Shown one piece after another: positions 42,059 to 53,512 of a stretch of 64,000 nucleotides of DNA. The translations under genes and the position numbers were made by a program. The first letter of the stretch is position 1; each line of letters begins with the position of its first letter. Source of the DNA: Rachicladosporium sp. CCFEE 5018 (taxonomy: Eukaryota; Ascomycota; Dothideomycetes; Cladosporiales; Cladosporiaceae); assembly GCA_002077045.2 (NCBI GenBank), contig KZ111153.1, forward strand, positions 500,860-564,859. Reading direction: 5' to 3'. The notes under the pieces were generated by a model. The model worked only from the letters and a program-made list of their open reading frames with translations. It did no database searches and had not been told where the DNA came from.

Positions 42059-43079
42059 ATGGGTGTCGACGATTCTGTCTATTTGGCGAAGCTTGCCGAG
42101 CAAGCCGAGCGCTATGAGGGTATAGCATTTTCAGAAATCTCCGCACGACGCGCCGTCCACTGACAATGCAAAGAGATGGTCGAGAACATGAAGAACGTCG
42201 CCTCCGCAGATCAGGAGCTCACAGTCGAGGAGCGCAATCTTTTGTCTGTCGCCTACAAGAACGTGATTGGTGCTCGTCGTGCCTCGTGGCGCATCGTTAC
42301 CTCCATCGAGCAGAAGGAGGAGAGCAAGGGCAATGAGCAGCAGGTGTCTCTGATCAAGTCGTACCGTCAAAAGATCGAGGCCGAGCTCGCCAAGATCTGC
42401 GAGGACATCCTCGAGGTGTTGGAGAAGCATCTCATTCCTTCCGCCCAGAGCGGCGAGTCGAAGGTGTTCTACCACAAGATGTATGTTGACACACTCCATC
42501 GAGCGGCCTTCTACGATACTGACGAGGTGCCCTCTATAGGAAGGGCGACTACCACCGTTACCTCGCCGAGTTCGCCATGGGTGACAAACGCAAGACATCC
42601 GCCGACAAGTCTCTTGAGGCGTACCAGGCTGCTACTGAGGTTGCTGCCACCGACCTCGCACCTACCCACCCCATCCGCCTCGGTCTGGCCCTGAACTTCT
42701 CGGTCTTCTACTATGAGATCTTGAACTCACCAGACAAGGCCTGCCAAATGGCCAAGACCTCGTTTGACGAGGCTATTGCTGGTGCGTAGTATCGTATGCG
42801 TTGAGGTATGGCGGTTCTGACAGAGTCGCAGAGCTTGACACCCTGTCCGAGGAGAGCTACAAGGACTCCACGCTCATCATGCAACTCCTCCGCGACAACT
42901 TGGTAAGCTCACCTGGGACACTACACTTGTGCTCGTGCTGATATACCCTCTAGACGCTCTGGACATCGTCCGAAGCCGAGCCTGCAGGCGAGACCAGCGG
43001 CGAAGCCGCCCCGGCTACGACCGAGAGCAAGGACACCTCCGATGCGCCCGTCGGCGAGGAGACTAAGCCTGCGCAGTAG
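42059..43079 (+). CDS. 14-3-3 protein (BMH1/2-like; 5 exons)
   Basis: Exons are 42059-42119, 42174-42480, 42540-42781, 42832-42902 and 42954-43079, giving 268 aa; every junction keeps frame. Family landmarks in order: [118 protein letters not shown] and LIMQLLRDNLTLWTS. The K, R, R and Y that bind phosphoserine in the groove are present. The tail is Glu/Thr/Ala-rich, as in fungal Bmh proteins. These dimers bind phosphorylated clients and regulate signalling, growth and stress responses. Confidence 0.96.
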
Positions 43080-44415
43080 ACTCTCCCATCAGAATCACAC
43101 CTACACAGGTCGCTTGAACCTACGCGGCCATCCTCTCTCTCTAGCAATGTGCGTACTGGCAAGCCTCGGCGATCGGGATAGCGTGGGTCATGTCTTACGG
43201 AAGGGGCTATGAGTGACACGGCGGGTATAAGCAAATATCCTATCGAAATGCCTGAGAGCTGGTAGTTCGTACCATGTCCTATGACTACATGAGCTTCGTT
43301 ACATGAACTGTGTCTTACCCATCAATGCCAACCCCCGTTTGCCGAATCGGCACGTGACACAATCTCTTCGAGTTTCCGCGGCGACTCAGACCCGTCGTAT
43401 CCATCCAACACGTAATGTAATCACAGTACTTGGTCCACACATCCTACATCACGTTCACATCACCCTCCATCAGACCCTTCCCGCGTGAGGTACACGCCTT
43501 ACAGCATTTGCGACCGGTAAGCCACCGCATTTTCCCTTGCCACGCCCAGGACCCAAACTCTCGGGATGATCTGCAACTCTGGGCGATCCTTGTCGAGTGT
43601 GGCACTGTTGAAACAGAGGAGCTGGCATTGCACTATAAGATGCTGCACGAGATGCAGTGCGTGCTGCAGGTCCTACGTCGGCCAACATCGCTTCGGCATT
43701 GCCAGCGAAATGCCGATGCAAGTGCACGCTGCGCTGGATGTCTCTCCGCTGGCCCAAAGGGTCCCCTCGAGAAGCAGAGCTTACGTGCATGATGTGTCTC
43801 CGCTTCTCGGCGGCGCACCCGCAATTCACGCCTGGCGACCTCTCTGCGACCACGCATCTCCATCCCGGCTTGCCGTCTCTACCTGAACGCCTTGCTACGC
43901 TGTCCTACCCATCACTGCCCATCCTCCTTCACCCATAGGCTGCGCTGTCATTACTGCGCAACGGTTTCCTTGGCTCACACATTGCACCTCGCAGATTTGT
44001 CTCCTGCTCTTTCCGCGACCTTTCCGCAGCCTCACCTGCGCGCATCCCTCCACTTCAGCACCAACGCGATTTTCGAGCAGTCCGACTTCACTTCGGTGCG
44101 GCTTCACTTCGGAAAGAACGACCGGTATTGCGATTGCAATATTGCCTTGACTTCAGATTAGTCAGCCTTATTCAAGTCATCACTGCAGATCACCTTGTGC
44201 AGCGCTACGTCAACTCATAACGGCCGGTCAAGCATCTTTACTTGCCTCGAGAGCGTGAGTCACCCACTCCCTATTGTCGCGCGACAATGCGGGCTCAGCT
44301 CCGTCACCATCGGGTACTAACGGCTAGCGGCGCGTGCAGATCCTAGTACCTTTCGAGATATTGAATTCCCGTCACTTCACTGCTTCAACGAAGTCACACG
44401 GCACACGAACTAATC
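43080..44415. other. intergenic between 14-3-3 and the RRM gene
   Basis: About 1.3 kb. The frames here are short, overlap one another on both strands and have no recognisable product. The right half is probably the long leader and promoter of the RRM protein gene. Confidence 0.45.
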
Positions 44416-45840
44416 ATGAGTTTCCCCAACTTCGGCGAGGCCGGCGCGCAGCCGCAGCAGCAGCAGGCACCGGAAGAGCAGGGCGGGTTCGAGCAGGGTG
44501 GATTCGACCAGAGTGCTTTTCAGCAGCAAGGCTTCAATGCGCCAGGTGCGGGGCAGCCGCAGATGGGTCAACAGCAGATGGGGCAACAGATGGGTCAGCA
44601 GATGGAACAGCAGATGGGTCAGCCGATGGACCCGAACCAGCAGCAGGGCCAGTTCCCGGGCGGACCAATGGGTGGTGCGCAGGGTCCTGGAGGACAGCCG
44701 CCAGGACCAGACTCGAAGACGACCCTCTGGTGAGTACATGTGATACGTTCTGGACTCGCTGCCATTCACTGACATGCAATCAGGATGGGTGAACTTGAGC
44801 CATGGATCGACGAGAACTTCGTCCGGAGCGTGTGGTTCAACATGGGCTACCAAGTTAACGTCAAGATGATCCGCGACAAATTCTCTGGGTACGTCGATGG
44901 AATGCCCGCAGAGTCCGACCAGTCACTCACTTCATCTCACAGAAGCAACGCCGGCTACTGCTTCGTCGACTTCGACAACACCGATGCCGCCGGCAAGGCG
45001 CTACAGCTCAACGGGCAGATCATTCCTAACTCGAATCGTCAATTCAAGTTGAACTGGGCTTCTGGAGGCGGTCTCGCTGATCGCGAACGTGGTGACCGCG
45101 GACCGGAGTACTCTATCTTTGTTGGCGATCTCGGACCGGAAGTCAATGAGTACGTCCTCATGTCACTGTTTCAGGGGAAATTCAATTCCTGCAAGTCGGC
45201 CAAGATCATGTCCGATCCCATCAGCGGCCTCTCGCGCGGGTATGGCTTCGTGCGCTTCGCCGATGAGGGTGAGCAGCAGCGTGCTCTTCATGATATGCAG
45301 GGCGTCTACTGCGGGAACCGACCGATGCGCATCAGTACTGCTACACCGAAGAACAAGACAGGTGGCGGTCCACCAGGCGGTATGGGAGGCCCGATGCAGC
45401 AGGGTGGTCCAAGTGGTATGGGCGTCTACTCCATGGGCGCTCCACCAATGGCTGGTGGCTACTACGGCGCACCCCAGCCGATGAACCAGTTCACCGACCC
45501 TAACAACACCACTGTCTTCGTCGGCGGACTGTCTGGCTACGTCACTGAGGATGAGCTGCGTTCATTCTTCCAAGGCTTTGGCGAGATCACCTACGTCAAG
45601 ATCCCGCCTGGCAAGGGCTGTGGCTTCGTCCAATTTGTCCAGCGTCATGCTGCCGAGATGGCCATCAACCAGATGCAAGGCTATCCTATCGGCAACTCGC
45701 GTGTCCGCCTTAGTTGGGGACGCTCGCAGAACAACTCCGGCCCAGCTGGCACCCCTTACCGACCTGCTCCACCACCACCGGTCTACCCATCCATGGGCAT
45801 GCCACCTCAGCACCCTTACGGGAACTTTGCTCCCATGAAG
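44416..45840 (+). CDS. three-RRM RNA-binding protein, NAM8/NGR1/Csx1-like (3' end uncertain at gap)
   Basis: Exons are 44416-44729, 44784-44888 and 44943-45840, encoding 439 residues. A donor (GTACGT) follows, then a possible acceptor (CTCACAG, 45895) directly before TAA; the true end may instead lie in the N-run at 45917. The N-terminal 100 residues are Gln/Met/Gly-rich with repeated MGQQ units. RRM1 begins TTLWMGELEPWIDENFVRSV; RRM2 is YSIFVGDLGPEVNEYVLMSL with SRGYGFVRF; RRM3 is TTVFVGGLSGYVTEDELRSF with GCGFVQF. A Gly/Met/Pro linker lies between RRM2 and RRM3. Relatives bind U-rich RNA and act in splicing (Nam8), mRNA decay (Ngr1) or stress mRNA stability (Csx1). Confidence 0.9.
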
Positions 45841-45916
45841 GTACGTCTACCGCCTGTACCTGTAGTATCTGACATCACTGACATCACCTCACAGTAAGCG
45901 TATCCTTCATCCTTCT

Positions 45917-46016
45917 NNNNNNNNNNNNNNNNNNNNNNNNNNNNNNNNNNNNNNNNNNNNNNNNNNNNNNNNNNNNNNNNNNNNNNNNNNNNNNNNNNNN
46001 NNNNNNNNNNNNNNNN
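45917..46016. other. assembly gap of exactly 100 N
   Basis: A run of 100 Ns, the usual placeholder for a gap of unknown size. It cuts the 3' side of the RRM gene and the 3' two thirds of the second copy of the conserved hypothetical. Confidence 0.99.
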
Positions 46017-46538
46017 CACTCGTGTAGGTAATCTAGGCAAGAGGTTCAAGTTTGATGCAGACGTCTCGACAGAGCCCACACCGCTAAGGCTAGAATGGTT
46101 CGGTACTGCCTTCCGGGTGACTAGCAAAAAGCCAAGCCTCTCTGAGGCTTTCGTTTCTGATGGTAGTAAGTCTGGTCGAGGTGGCGGTATTGGCTTCCTC
46201 TGCAGTCCCGATGCTTGCAGCGAAGGCAGAAAAGGGGCATCTGCGTTGGCCGAGTTTGGCACAGGTTGCGGATCCAATAAGCAACGATCGGTCACGCTGC
46301 TCATGTGCAGATAGTACAAGCAGCTCTGCACATCCTGGGCCGTGACAACTTTTTCTCGTGGCTTCAATGGCGTAAGGAAGACGTCTCGGCTGCCAGGCAC
46401 TCGGGCGATGTACAGAACCAAAGGTTGTTGACAGTGATCGCTCGAATTGCCTTGCAGATTTGCTGGCGGACATGCTGCTTGCGCTGTGATGGCTGATAAT
46501 GAGCTGGCTTCCACAGCTGTCGGCATGTCGTGGACCAT
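46017..46538 (-). CDS. conserved fungal protein of unknown function, copy 2, cut by gap
   Basis: The first 174 codons of the protein described at 8017-9621, ending at the gap in the NLLPRLPTRV segment. Differences from copy 1 include a Ser to Cys change in the AQDVQS segment and several changes in the RKAVP region (SERKASERLGFLPVIRK against SETKASERLGFLLVTRK). The frame is intact as far as it can be read. Confidence 0.7.
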
Positions 46539-47440
46539 GCTCGATCACGCCCGGCGACCAATGGTATTGTGTTGACTGTTGATCAGGACGACGGAGGTCG
46601 CGAGCCCGTGCGGAGACATTGATAAAAGTCCATCACTGGAATCTTGTCAACCCGTCACCACAATATGGAGTTGCAAAAGTGATGATGAGTACATGGCGGT
46701 TGCCACATCGTCTCGTGGTCGTCGTACGCGTCGCGTAGGCTACGATATATTGCTGTGGCGGAGCGACTACCAGGATGTGGCTGTGCTGCGACGTGGTGCC
46801 TCGTTCTCACCCATGATGCAGAGTTTACGACTCGTAATAATGCATCAATGTCCATCACTCTCACAAATGCTCTGTCGCAAGGCGCCTTTGGTCCGTTGCG
46901 CAGTATATTCAAGGCTTCTAGCTACGACCATGGAGATGCAGTAGTCGATGAAGATTACAAGAAGCAAAACACAATCAGTGTACGACTATTCATCGCTTAC
47001 GCGTCGTGGCCATCAGCCTGACAAGATGCCCGCCAATTGCTGCAGAGCCACAGCGTATGAGGAGCTTACACGGTGCACTGATTCATGAGATGTAGCAAAC
47101 AAAGGGTTGTTCGAGGAGCTGATGGCGGCCGAAACTTCGTGCAACATCCTGGAGCGTCTGCTAGGGCGGCACAGTCCGTCTGCGGGTGATTAATTAGGGA
47201 GCATCTCCTCCTAGACGTGACTGTAGGGTAGCGTGTAGTCTTCCTCAAAGGTGAGCATGCCAAGGATGTGCGAGCTCGAGGTGAGGCCGCCCTCTTTTGG
47301 TGAATGGAGGCAAGTGAATCGCACTTTCCACTTCACGTGTCACCACACGCCACCTGTATATCATGCATCCAAAAGCGTGAAGGATCTTCTCTTCCACTCT
47401 CCATCAGAACTACCTCCATCAAACACCGTTGCACTTCATC
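46539..47440. other. divergent intergenic region, copy 2
   Basis: The counterpart of 9622-10524, with scattered substitutions and small indels. No gene seen. Confidence 0.5.
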
Positions 47441-49348
47441 ATGGCAGGACAGAGGCCACAGGGGCTACCACCTCTGAATCCCACAACAGAAGCGTACATT
47501 GAACGGGCCATCAGGCGTCATCAGACACAGATGGAAGACACACTGGCCCAATATCCACGCTATGATCACGTGGCCGCGCTCTCGAATGTTTACCAAGCCG
47601 CACCAGATCCGCTCACGCAAGACCGCATGCTGAGATGCGCTGTGTGCATGGATGACATTGCTTCACACGGCAAGCAAGTCGTGACTGTCCAGCATCAGTG
47701 GAAGCTGTGCTGGGAGTGTCTAAGACAGCTCTTCGAGCGAGCTGCTGCTGCTGAAGAGGACCACCCCGCGAAGCTGACCGGTTACTACATTTTGCGCAGC
47801 CAGGACTACACGAACATTCTTGGAGATGACCTGATTGAGCGCTACAATGAAATGGGTGACCGCAAGAAAGTGCTGCCAGTCAACCGCGTTTTCTGCAGCG
47901 ATCCTTGTGGTCAATATGTTGGTGGTATCATCAGAGATGCTACTGAGAACATGCAAGTCATCGCCACCTGCAAAGATACGCTGTCATGTGGCAAGATCTG
48001 GTGCCTCAAGTGTGGCGAGCATCTCATCGACAGGGCAGCCGCTTTCGACCACTTCGGATGCAGCTTCGACTTTGCGGCCAAGGTGAAGCAGCAGGAAGAC
48101 GCTCTCGCGGGTCTGACCAGAGGCGTGGAGTACCAGCTTTGCCCGAAATGTAACCGGGCCGAGCAGCTCACTGATGGCTGCTCTCATATGAGCTGCCCTT
48201 GTGGACAGGGCTACTGCTACGACTGTGGCGGTGAAGACATGCATCACGACGATCGCCACGCTCAGTGTCAGACCGCTCGTGTGCAGAGAGGATTGCGGCC
48301 GATCTACGGAGACCGTGTAGACGACGCGACAGACTACGGCGATGACCCTGGCAGTCCATACGATTACGAAGCAGCGTTGCGAGAGTATGGTCCGCTCGAG
48401 CGTTACACGCCAGCTCAAATCGCAGCTGGCGATGAGATGTACAGGAGATTGGGCCTCACGCCAAGGCAACGCAACAACGCCACCGCAACAGCCGCACACG
48501 TAGAAGTACAAGCTGTTCAGGCTCAACCAGGAGCCATGCGCGATCCTCTGGCAGCTACGACAGGTTCTCCGGGCCGCGTCACCAATGGTCAAGCGCGTCT
48601 AGCTGCCAGGCGCAGGCGCAGAGATCTGGGACCGCCGAGCCCACGCACGCAGCCCACTCGTACCAGCGCATATCCAAATCCTGCTCAGGCGTACAATTTC
48701 GAGGCATACTTACCACATCCACCACCAGCTACCCAAGCCACACCCTTCACGCAAGCGCACATCGGTCGCGGCGCCCAACTCACTGGTGCCCTCCCTCCGC
48801 TATCGTCGGCGCACTATGCCGCAAACACGACTCATCCACTGGTGCCTCCCCAAATTATAGATCCTCTCTCCACCACGATGGTCCCGAACACCAGCTTTTA
48901 CCCACCTCTGAGTTCACTCCAACACCCGCTCTACAATCCATACCCAACCTATGCCCCCCAGCCCTACCCCGCCAACCCAACCCAGCAGATCGCAGAGGAG
49001 GAGGCGCAGCTATTGATGCAGCGTTACCGCAAGTACGCCCATGAACGTCGGGAACGCGAAGCGCTGCAGTACCCGCCTAGACCGGCTCTCCTCGACACCC
49101 GTATGGCGCCTCCACCAGCTTCCGGCTACGGGCTTGGTGGCCGCCGCAATGCGCTCGCACCACCTCCCGTCGCAGCGCCATATCCGTGGCAGTCACAGCA
49201 ACAGCCACTCCCGCCTACGCCACCTAGGGCGCCGGAAGGCTCAGGAGGTAGGGAGTTCTTGTTTGAGGAGCAGCTGAGGGGTCCTGGGCGTCAGGGTCGT
49301 AATGGTGGAAGTATGGAGCTGGATGACGAGGATGAGACACCACTCTGA
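47441..49348 (+). CDS. RBR-type E3 ubiquitin ligase-like protein, copy 2
   Basis: A single exon of 635 aa (copy 1: 641). The RING1, IBR and RING2 cysteines, including the catalytic-position GC in LTDGCSHMSC, are all kept, with only a few substitutions before residue 385 (for example NREFCSD against NRVFCSD and LIEKAAAFDHSG against LIDRAAAFDHFG). From about residue 410 the proline-rich tail is largely different in sequence and length (for instance EEEAQLLMQRYRKYAHERRE has no clear match). The two copies then rejoin at RRNALAPP and YPWQSQQQPLPPTPPRAPEG. Both copies look functional; the tail is either evolving fast or comes from a more distant parent. Confidence 0.82.
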   Translation: MAGQRPQGLPPLNPTTEAYIERAIRRHQTQMEDTLAQYPRYDHVAALSNVYQAAPDPLTQDRMLRCAVCMDDIASHGKQVVTVQHQWKLCWECLRQLFERAAAAEEDHPAKLTGYYILRSQDYTNILGDDLIERYNEMGDRKKVLPVNRVFCSDPCGQYVGGIIRDATENMQVIATCKDTLSCGKIWCLKCGEHLIDRAAAFDHFGCSFDFAAKVKQQEDALAGLTRGVEYQLCPKCNRAEQLTDGCSHMSCPCGQGYCYDCGGEDMHHDDRHAQCQTARVQRGLRPIYGDRVDDATDYGDDPGSPYDYEAALREYGPLERYTPAQIAAGDEMYRRLGLTPRQRNNATATAAHVEVQAVQAQPGAMRDPLAATTGSPGRVTNGQARLAARRRRRDLGPPSPRTQPTRTSAYPNPAQAYNFEAYLPHPPPATQATPFTQAHIGRGAQLTGALPPLSSAHYAANTTHPLVPPQIIDPLSTTMVPNTSFYPPLSSLQHPLYNPYPTYAPQPYPANPTQQIAEEEAQLLMQRYRKYAHERREREALQYPPRPALLDTRMAPPPASGYGLGGRRNALAPPPVAAPYPWQSQQQPLPPTPPRAPEGSGGREFLFEEQLRGPGRQGRNGGSMELDDEDETPL

Positions 49349-49675
49349 GGCGCGAAGACGTTGACGGCGGACTTGAAGGGGAGAGACGTGAGGCGGAGAT
49401 AAAGGGCGATGGGAAGTGTACATTATGGGAGACGAGGGCTAGGAAATCGGTCGGCTTGACTTGAACGAGCAGCAGTGTACGATGATTGGAGAGCGCCGCT
49501 TTCGGAAAATGGCAGAAAGGGTTGTGGAACCTCACGTAGATGATAGATACCAGGCTGAGCAGCTTTAGTTGCTCGAGCGCCAGTGTACGATAGATCAGAA
49601 GTTGTGCTGAGGAAACACCAGCCCTGGGCATTCGCGTCCTCCATGCGCCCACTTAATGTGCGTAGATGACTCCCT
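49349..49675. other. convergent 3' region, copy 2
   Basis: The counterpart of 12451-12775, clearly more diverged from it than the coding regions on either side. No gene seen. Confidence 0.5.
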
Positions 49676-51751
49676 TCAACTCAACAGCACCCTCACCTCC
49701 CCGCTTGTTCTCGGGAACAAGTCCCTGAACATTACCTCATCCTCCTCTTCCGCATCCCCATTCACTTGATTCGCGTGCTTCTCATCAGCCTCCAGCACCC
49801 ACCCCTCAACCTCCTCGAAGTCCTCCACGAATCGTTCGCACGCATCCTCAACCACCCTTCTGACGATCGCCTTGTCCTCTAATTGCTCCAGTAAGCCCCT
49901 GGCATCGTCACTTGCAGATGGCAGAAACGCATCGAGCTGTCTCGCCGCAATGGCAAGTTTCTCCATGTTCGCGGGCACTTCTTCCGGAGATGCCACGCTA
50001 TCACGCAGCGGGTCGAGACCGCTTTCGTGGCCGAGAAACAGGTGCACGACTTCCACTAACTCGTCGAGGTGCGCTTCGATCTTCCCTCGTAGCTCCTTTG
50101 ACCGATCAGCAAATGCGTAGCGCTTGAGTGTCGTCTCCGTAGCGACCAAGCAGTTGAGCGCGAATACAAGCTTGCCTGGATTTCGTAGTCGCTTCGTGAC
50201 ATTCTCGCAAGCCGAGAGGTAAGGATCAAGTGCCTCTTTCAGCACATCTCTGATTCCCTCCCGCCGGCGCTCGAGGTCTGTGTCCGCGGCTGCGGAGGTG
50301 TCGTAACTCTGCATCAGCGTCGTGAGAGTGCTGAGAGCATCGAGTAGGAAGTCTGGGGTGGTGTGATCGGAAGGCGAGACGGACGAATCAACGTGCAAGG
50401 CTGCGATGTTATCGCGGATCAGAGAGCGGAATGAGCGGAGTGCTGTGTCTGCTAGCGGACTGAGCGTGCTCAGCAAAGATGAATCTGGACCCAGGACGGA
50501 GGTGAAGATGGTGGTGTAGAAGTGGACTAGGTTGGAGATCTTGTAGGCTAGTACAGCGTCTTCGTGAGAATGGATTACTTGCTCGGTTCGCTGTCGGAGT
50601 TGGCGGAACACACCAGCGAGACCACGATCTGTGAGCTCGTCGAGAGCCTTGCGTGGATCGAACACTTCTGTGTCTTCGTCGTCTGCTGCGCGGGTCCATG
50701 GTTCGCTCTCAATGCCAGCTTGGATGTTCTTGGCAATCTCGTTGCCTTCAGAGATAAAGAGAACCTCGAGGGCTTCGCGCTCGGAGACTGTGGCTGAGTG
50801 CGACCAAGCCAGCATGTCGCTAACGTATCGCAGCGGGTCATGTGCAGAGAGCTCGATCGCTTTGCCCATGACCGGATGATCCGGGTCGACAGGCGCACCT
50901 GTCAGAGCAGCGTAGAAGTTGTTGGACATGATAGTCTCTCGCGCCTCAGCAAAGGCGTCAATGCAGTTCCGAAATAGAGTGGGACGCTCGGCAAGTACAC
51001 GCAATGCCCGCCGGATCGCACTGCTGATCTGTGGGTTCTCGAGGTCGAGAGTCTTGAACTCTCGCTGTACCCATCTGTACAGTTTCTGGAACGCTGCGTT
51101 GAGTTGCTTCGAGCTAGAGTCTAGAATCTCGAGACCGAGTCGCTGATCCTCAAAGCCAAATAGCACTTGACTGTCCGCATGAAGTTTCTTGATCCGGGTG
51201 AGAACGCGAAAGAAGTCATCGTTGACCGGCTCGTTCATGGACGTCAGTGTCAACAAATCTGCATCATTGATGACAAAGTGCTTTGTAAAGGCGTTGTGGA
51301 GCCGTGTCTTCTCGTCGATCTCTGCCTTGCCCTTGATCAAGGTGTCGGCTTCATCAAGCATAGGCTTGGAGTCTCTACTTGCAGCATTGATGTGCCGCCG
51401 CATCTGCGCGCATGTGTCGTTAAGACTGCTGATCGCAGCTCCGATACGCTTGAGCTGATTGGCCACCTGGCCGAAATCCTGAACGATCTCACCATTGCAC
51501 TGAATCAGCTCGTCCTGCACATCGAGTCTCAGGTTGCGACGCGTGTCAGCTGAGTTGCTCAGATGGCGTTGGCCGATGATATTGAGAGTATCGCGGATTT
51601 CGAGGTCCGCGTAAGATGCTGACAGGACTGCGGCAATGCGTGTCTGCAGGGCATTCGATCTCGGGAGTGATGGCGTTGATGGCGTTTGAGGGCTCAACAC
51701 TCCATCTGAAGGACGCCCAGCACTGCGGTCGTGGAAGTATGAGGTCGCCAT
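49676..51751 (-). CDS. COG6: COG6, copy 2
   Basis: A single exon of 691 aa, the same length as copy 1, with all Cog6 landmarks. The N-terminal two thirds differ at few positions (for example DQRHLS against GQRHLS, ISNPNDTC against ISSLNDTC). The C-terminal third has many substitutions (DRSAELRPKIEAHTAELVE against DRSKELRGKIEAHLDELVE, DDARNMLEQ against DDARGLLEQ). No frameshift or stop. Confidence 0.92.
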   Translation of the reverse strand: MATSYFHDRSAGRPSDGVLSPQTPSTPSLPRSNALQTRIAAVLSASYADLEIRDTLNIIGQRHLSNSADTRRNLRLDVQDELIQCNGEIVQDFGQVANQLKRIGAAISSLNDTCAQMRRHINAASRDSKPMLDEADTLIKGKAEIDEKTRLHNAFTKHFVINDADLLTLTSMNEPVNDDFFRVLTRIKKLHADSQVLFGFEDQRLGLEILDSSSKQLNAAFQKLYRWVQREFKTLDLENPQISSAIRRALRVLAERPTLFRNCIDAFAEARETIMSNNFYAALTGAPVDPDHPVMGKAIELSAHDPLRYVSDMLAWSHSATVSEREALEVLFISEGNEIAKNIQAGIESEPWTRAADDEDTEVFDPRKALDELTDRGLAGVFRQLRQRTEQVIHSHEDAVLAYKISNLVHFYTTIFTSVLGPDSSLLSTLSPLADTALRSFRSLIRDNIAALHVDSSVSPSDHTTPDFLLDALSTLTTLMQSYDTSAAADTDLERRREGIRDVLKEALDPYLSACENVTKRLRNPGKLVFALNCLVATETTLKRYAFADRSKELRGKIEAHLDELVEVVHLFLGHESGLDPLRDSVASPEEVPANMEKLAIAARQLDAFLPSASDDARGLLEQLEDKAIVRRVVEDACERFVEDFEEVEGWVLEADEKHANQVNGDAEEEDEVMFRDLFPRTSGEVRVLLS

Positions 51752-52139
51752 ACTGGCAATGCTTCACCTCCTCACTGCCTGTACGTCACCGTCAATCGAC
51801 CGCCGTTTCGTCTTCGAGGAGTGAGGTCTTACAAACCACACCACGAGTCATGCAAAAATGGGTTCATGCAGGTCAGCATGTGCATATGCAACCTTAAGCG
51901 CTCGCTCTCCACATGAATTGTGGCAGTGCATCGCTTAGTGTGGTCGACTTCATGGCCATGGCCTTGCGGGCAGAAGGCTCTGTCTGCTGTCAGACGAGGC
52001 CTTCTGCAATTAAAAGCTTGTCATATCCTACCGACCCACCCTCTTGATTGTCCCGCTTCTCGGCCTGCATCAGTCCCGCCGTTTCATCGCAGTATTTACC
52101 CCATCGTCAATCTGGAGCAGAGGCAGGTTGAGGCGCGAG
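51752..52139. other. COG6/FRQ1 divergent intergenic region, copy 2
   Basis: The counterpart of 14852-15241, with several indels and substitutions. No gene seen. Confidence 0.45.
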
Positions 52140-53250
52140 ATGGGTAAATCGTAAGTTACCCTCCCTTACTGGGAACTGCACGTAAGGCCAAGGAACGACC
52201 TCTGAGACCATGGACAAAGAAACGGAGTGGAACGCGGGAGACGCTCCGTCGAACATACTCCCGTCACTACCAAGCGATACGTCATTTCACCTCGACTGCG
52301 CACCTGGCCAGACCTTGGATCGTTGCATGCGACTTTGTTCAATACAGGCAAAAAGTCCCTTGAAGTTTGCTGCGACCTGCTTTCGCCAATCCCTCCCTAA
52401 GGCAAAGCCTGACCGCCTACCTTGGCAGACCACGAGCAGCACCAAGCTCAAACAGCGGCCCTGAACGATCACTAAGCTCTCTCCGAAGCGGATCCCAAGA
52501 TGGGCCAGGATGATGCCAAAGCGGCAGACGCAGGAAAGATGGACCAGGTCAGGAATCGACTAACAAAGCTCTTCTCCAGCCAGAGCAAGCTATCACAGCA
52601 GGAGCTAGGCGAACTCCAACGAGCGACCCACTTCGACAAGAAGGAGCTCCAGCAATGGTACAAAGGTACAGAACATCCAGTCTCGTATTCAGACTGGGCC
52701 TAACAGCAAGATGTCCAGGATTCCTCAAAGACTGCCCCAGCGGCATGCTCACAAAATCCGAATTCCAAAAAATCTACAAACAATTCTTCCCCTTTGGCGA
52801 TCCCTCCTCATTCGCCGACTACGTCTTCAACGTCTTCGACGCAGATAAATCTGGCAGCATAGATTTCAAAGAGTTCATCTGCGCCCTCTCCGTCACATCC
52901 CGAGGGAAAATGGAGGACAAGCTAGACTGGGCGTTCCAACTGTACGATATTGACGGCGATGGGAAGATCAGTTACGAGGAGATGCTGAGTATTGTGGAGG
53001 CGATATACAAGATGGTGGGGAGTATGGTGAAGTTGCCGGAGGATGAGGACACGCCGGAGAAGCGGGTGAAGAAGATTTTCAGTATGATGGATAAGGATGA
53101 GAATGGGAGTTTGGATATGGAGGAATTCAAGGTGCGTTCATACGGCGATGCAAAGATGAGTCGAGCGGGTAACTGACATCAGTACAGGAGGGCAGCAAAC
53201 GAGATGAAACGATCGTGTCGGCACTATCGCTTTATGATGGCTTGGTATGA
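52140..53250 (+). CDS. FRQ1: frequenin FRQ1, copy 2 (4 exons)
   Basis: Exons are 52140-52150, 52580-52665, 52719-53131 and 53188-53250, giving 190 aa. The nucleotide differences that I found in the exons are silent. The first intron differs at the donor (GTAAGT against GTGAGT in copy 1) and at about 4% of upstream positions, while its last 80 nt, open from an ATG at 52500 in frame with exon 2, are unchanged. Confidence 0.93.
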
Positions 53251-53512
53251 GCAGACTACGGCCGGAACTGTGAGATGAGGAAGATGAGCATCGCAGCACG
53301 GCGTTGGGACATCGGTCATTCCATGGTACTTCACGGTAGCGATGACAAACAGAAGTTCAACATTCCATTTCGTTCCATTTGTTCCGTTGCACTAATGTGA
53401 GCGCCATTGTTGGCCTACAACCTCAGCCCCGAACAGAGCTCATGTCTCGCTACGCTGCTAGAGCACTAACAAACGCCCGGTTCCTGTCCCTCGTCACTGG
53501 TAAAGCCGCCGA

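Noticed and set aside
42131..42598. 155-codon minus-strand frame
   Set aside because: Shadow of the 14-3-3 second exon and its flanking introns.
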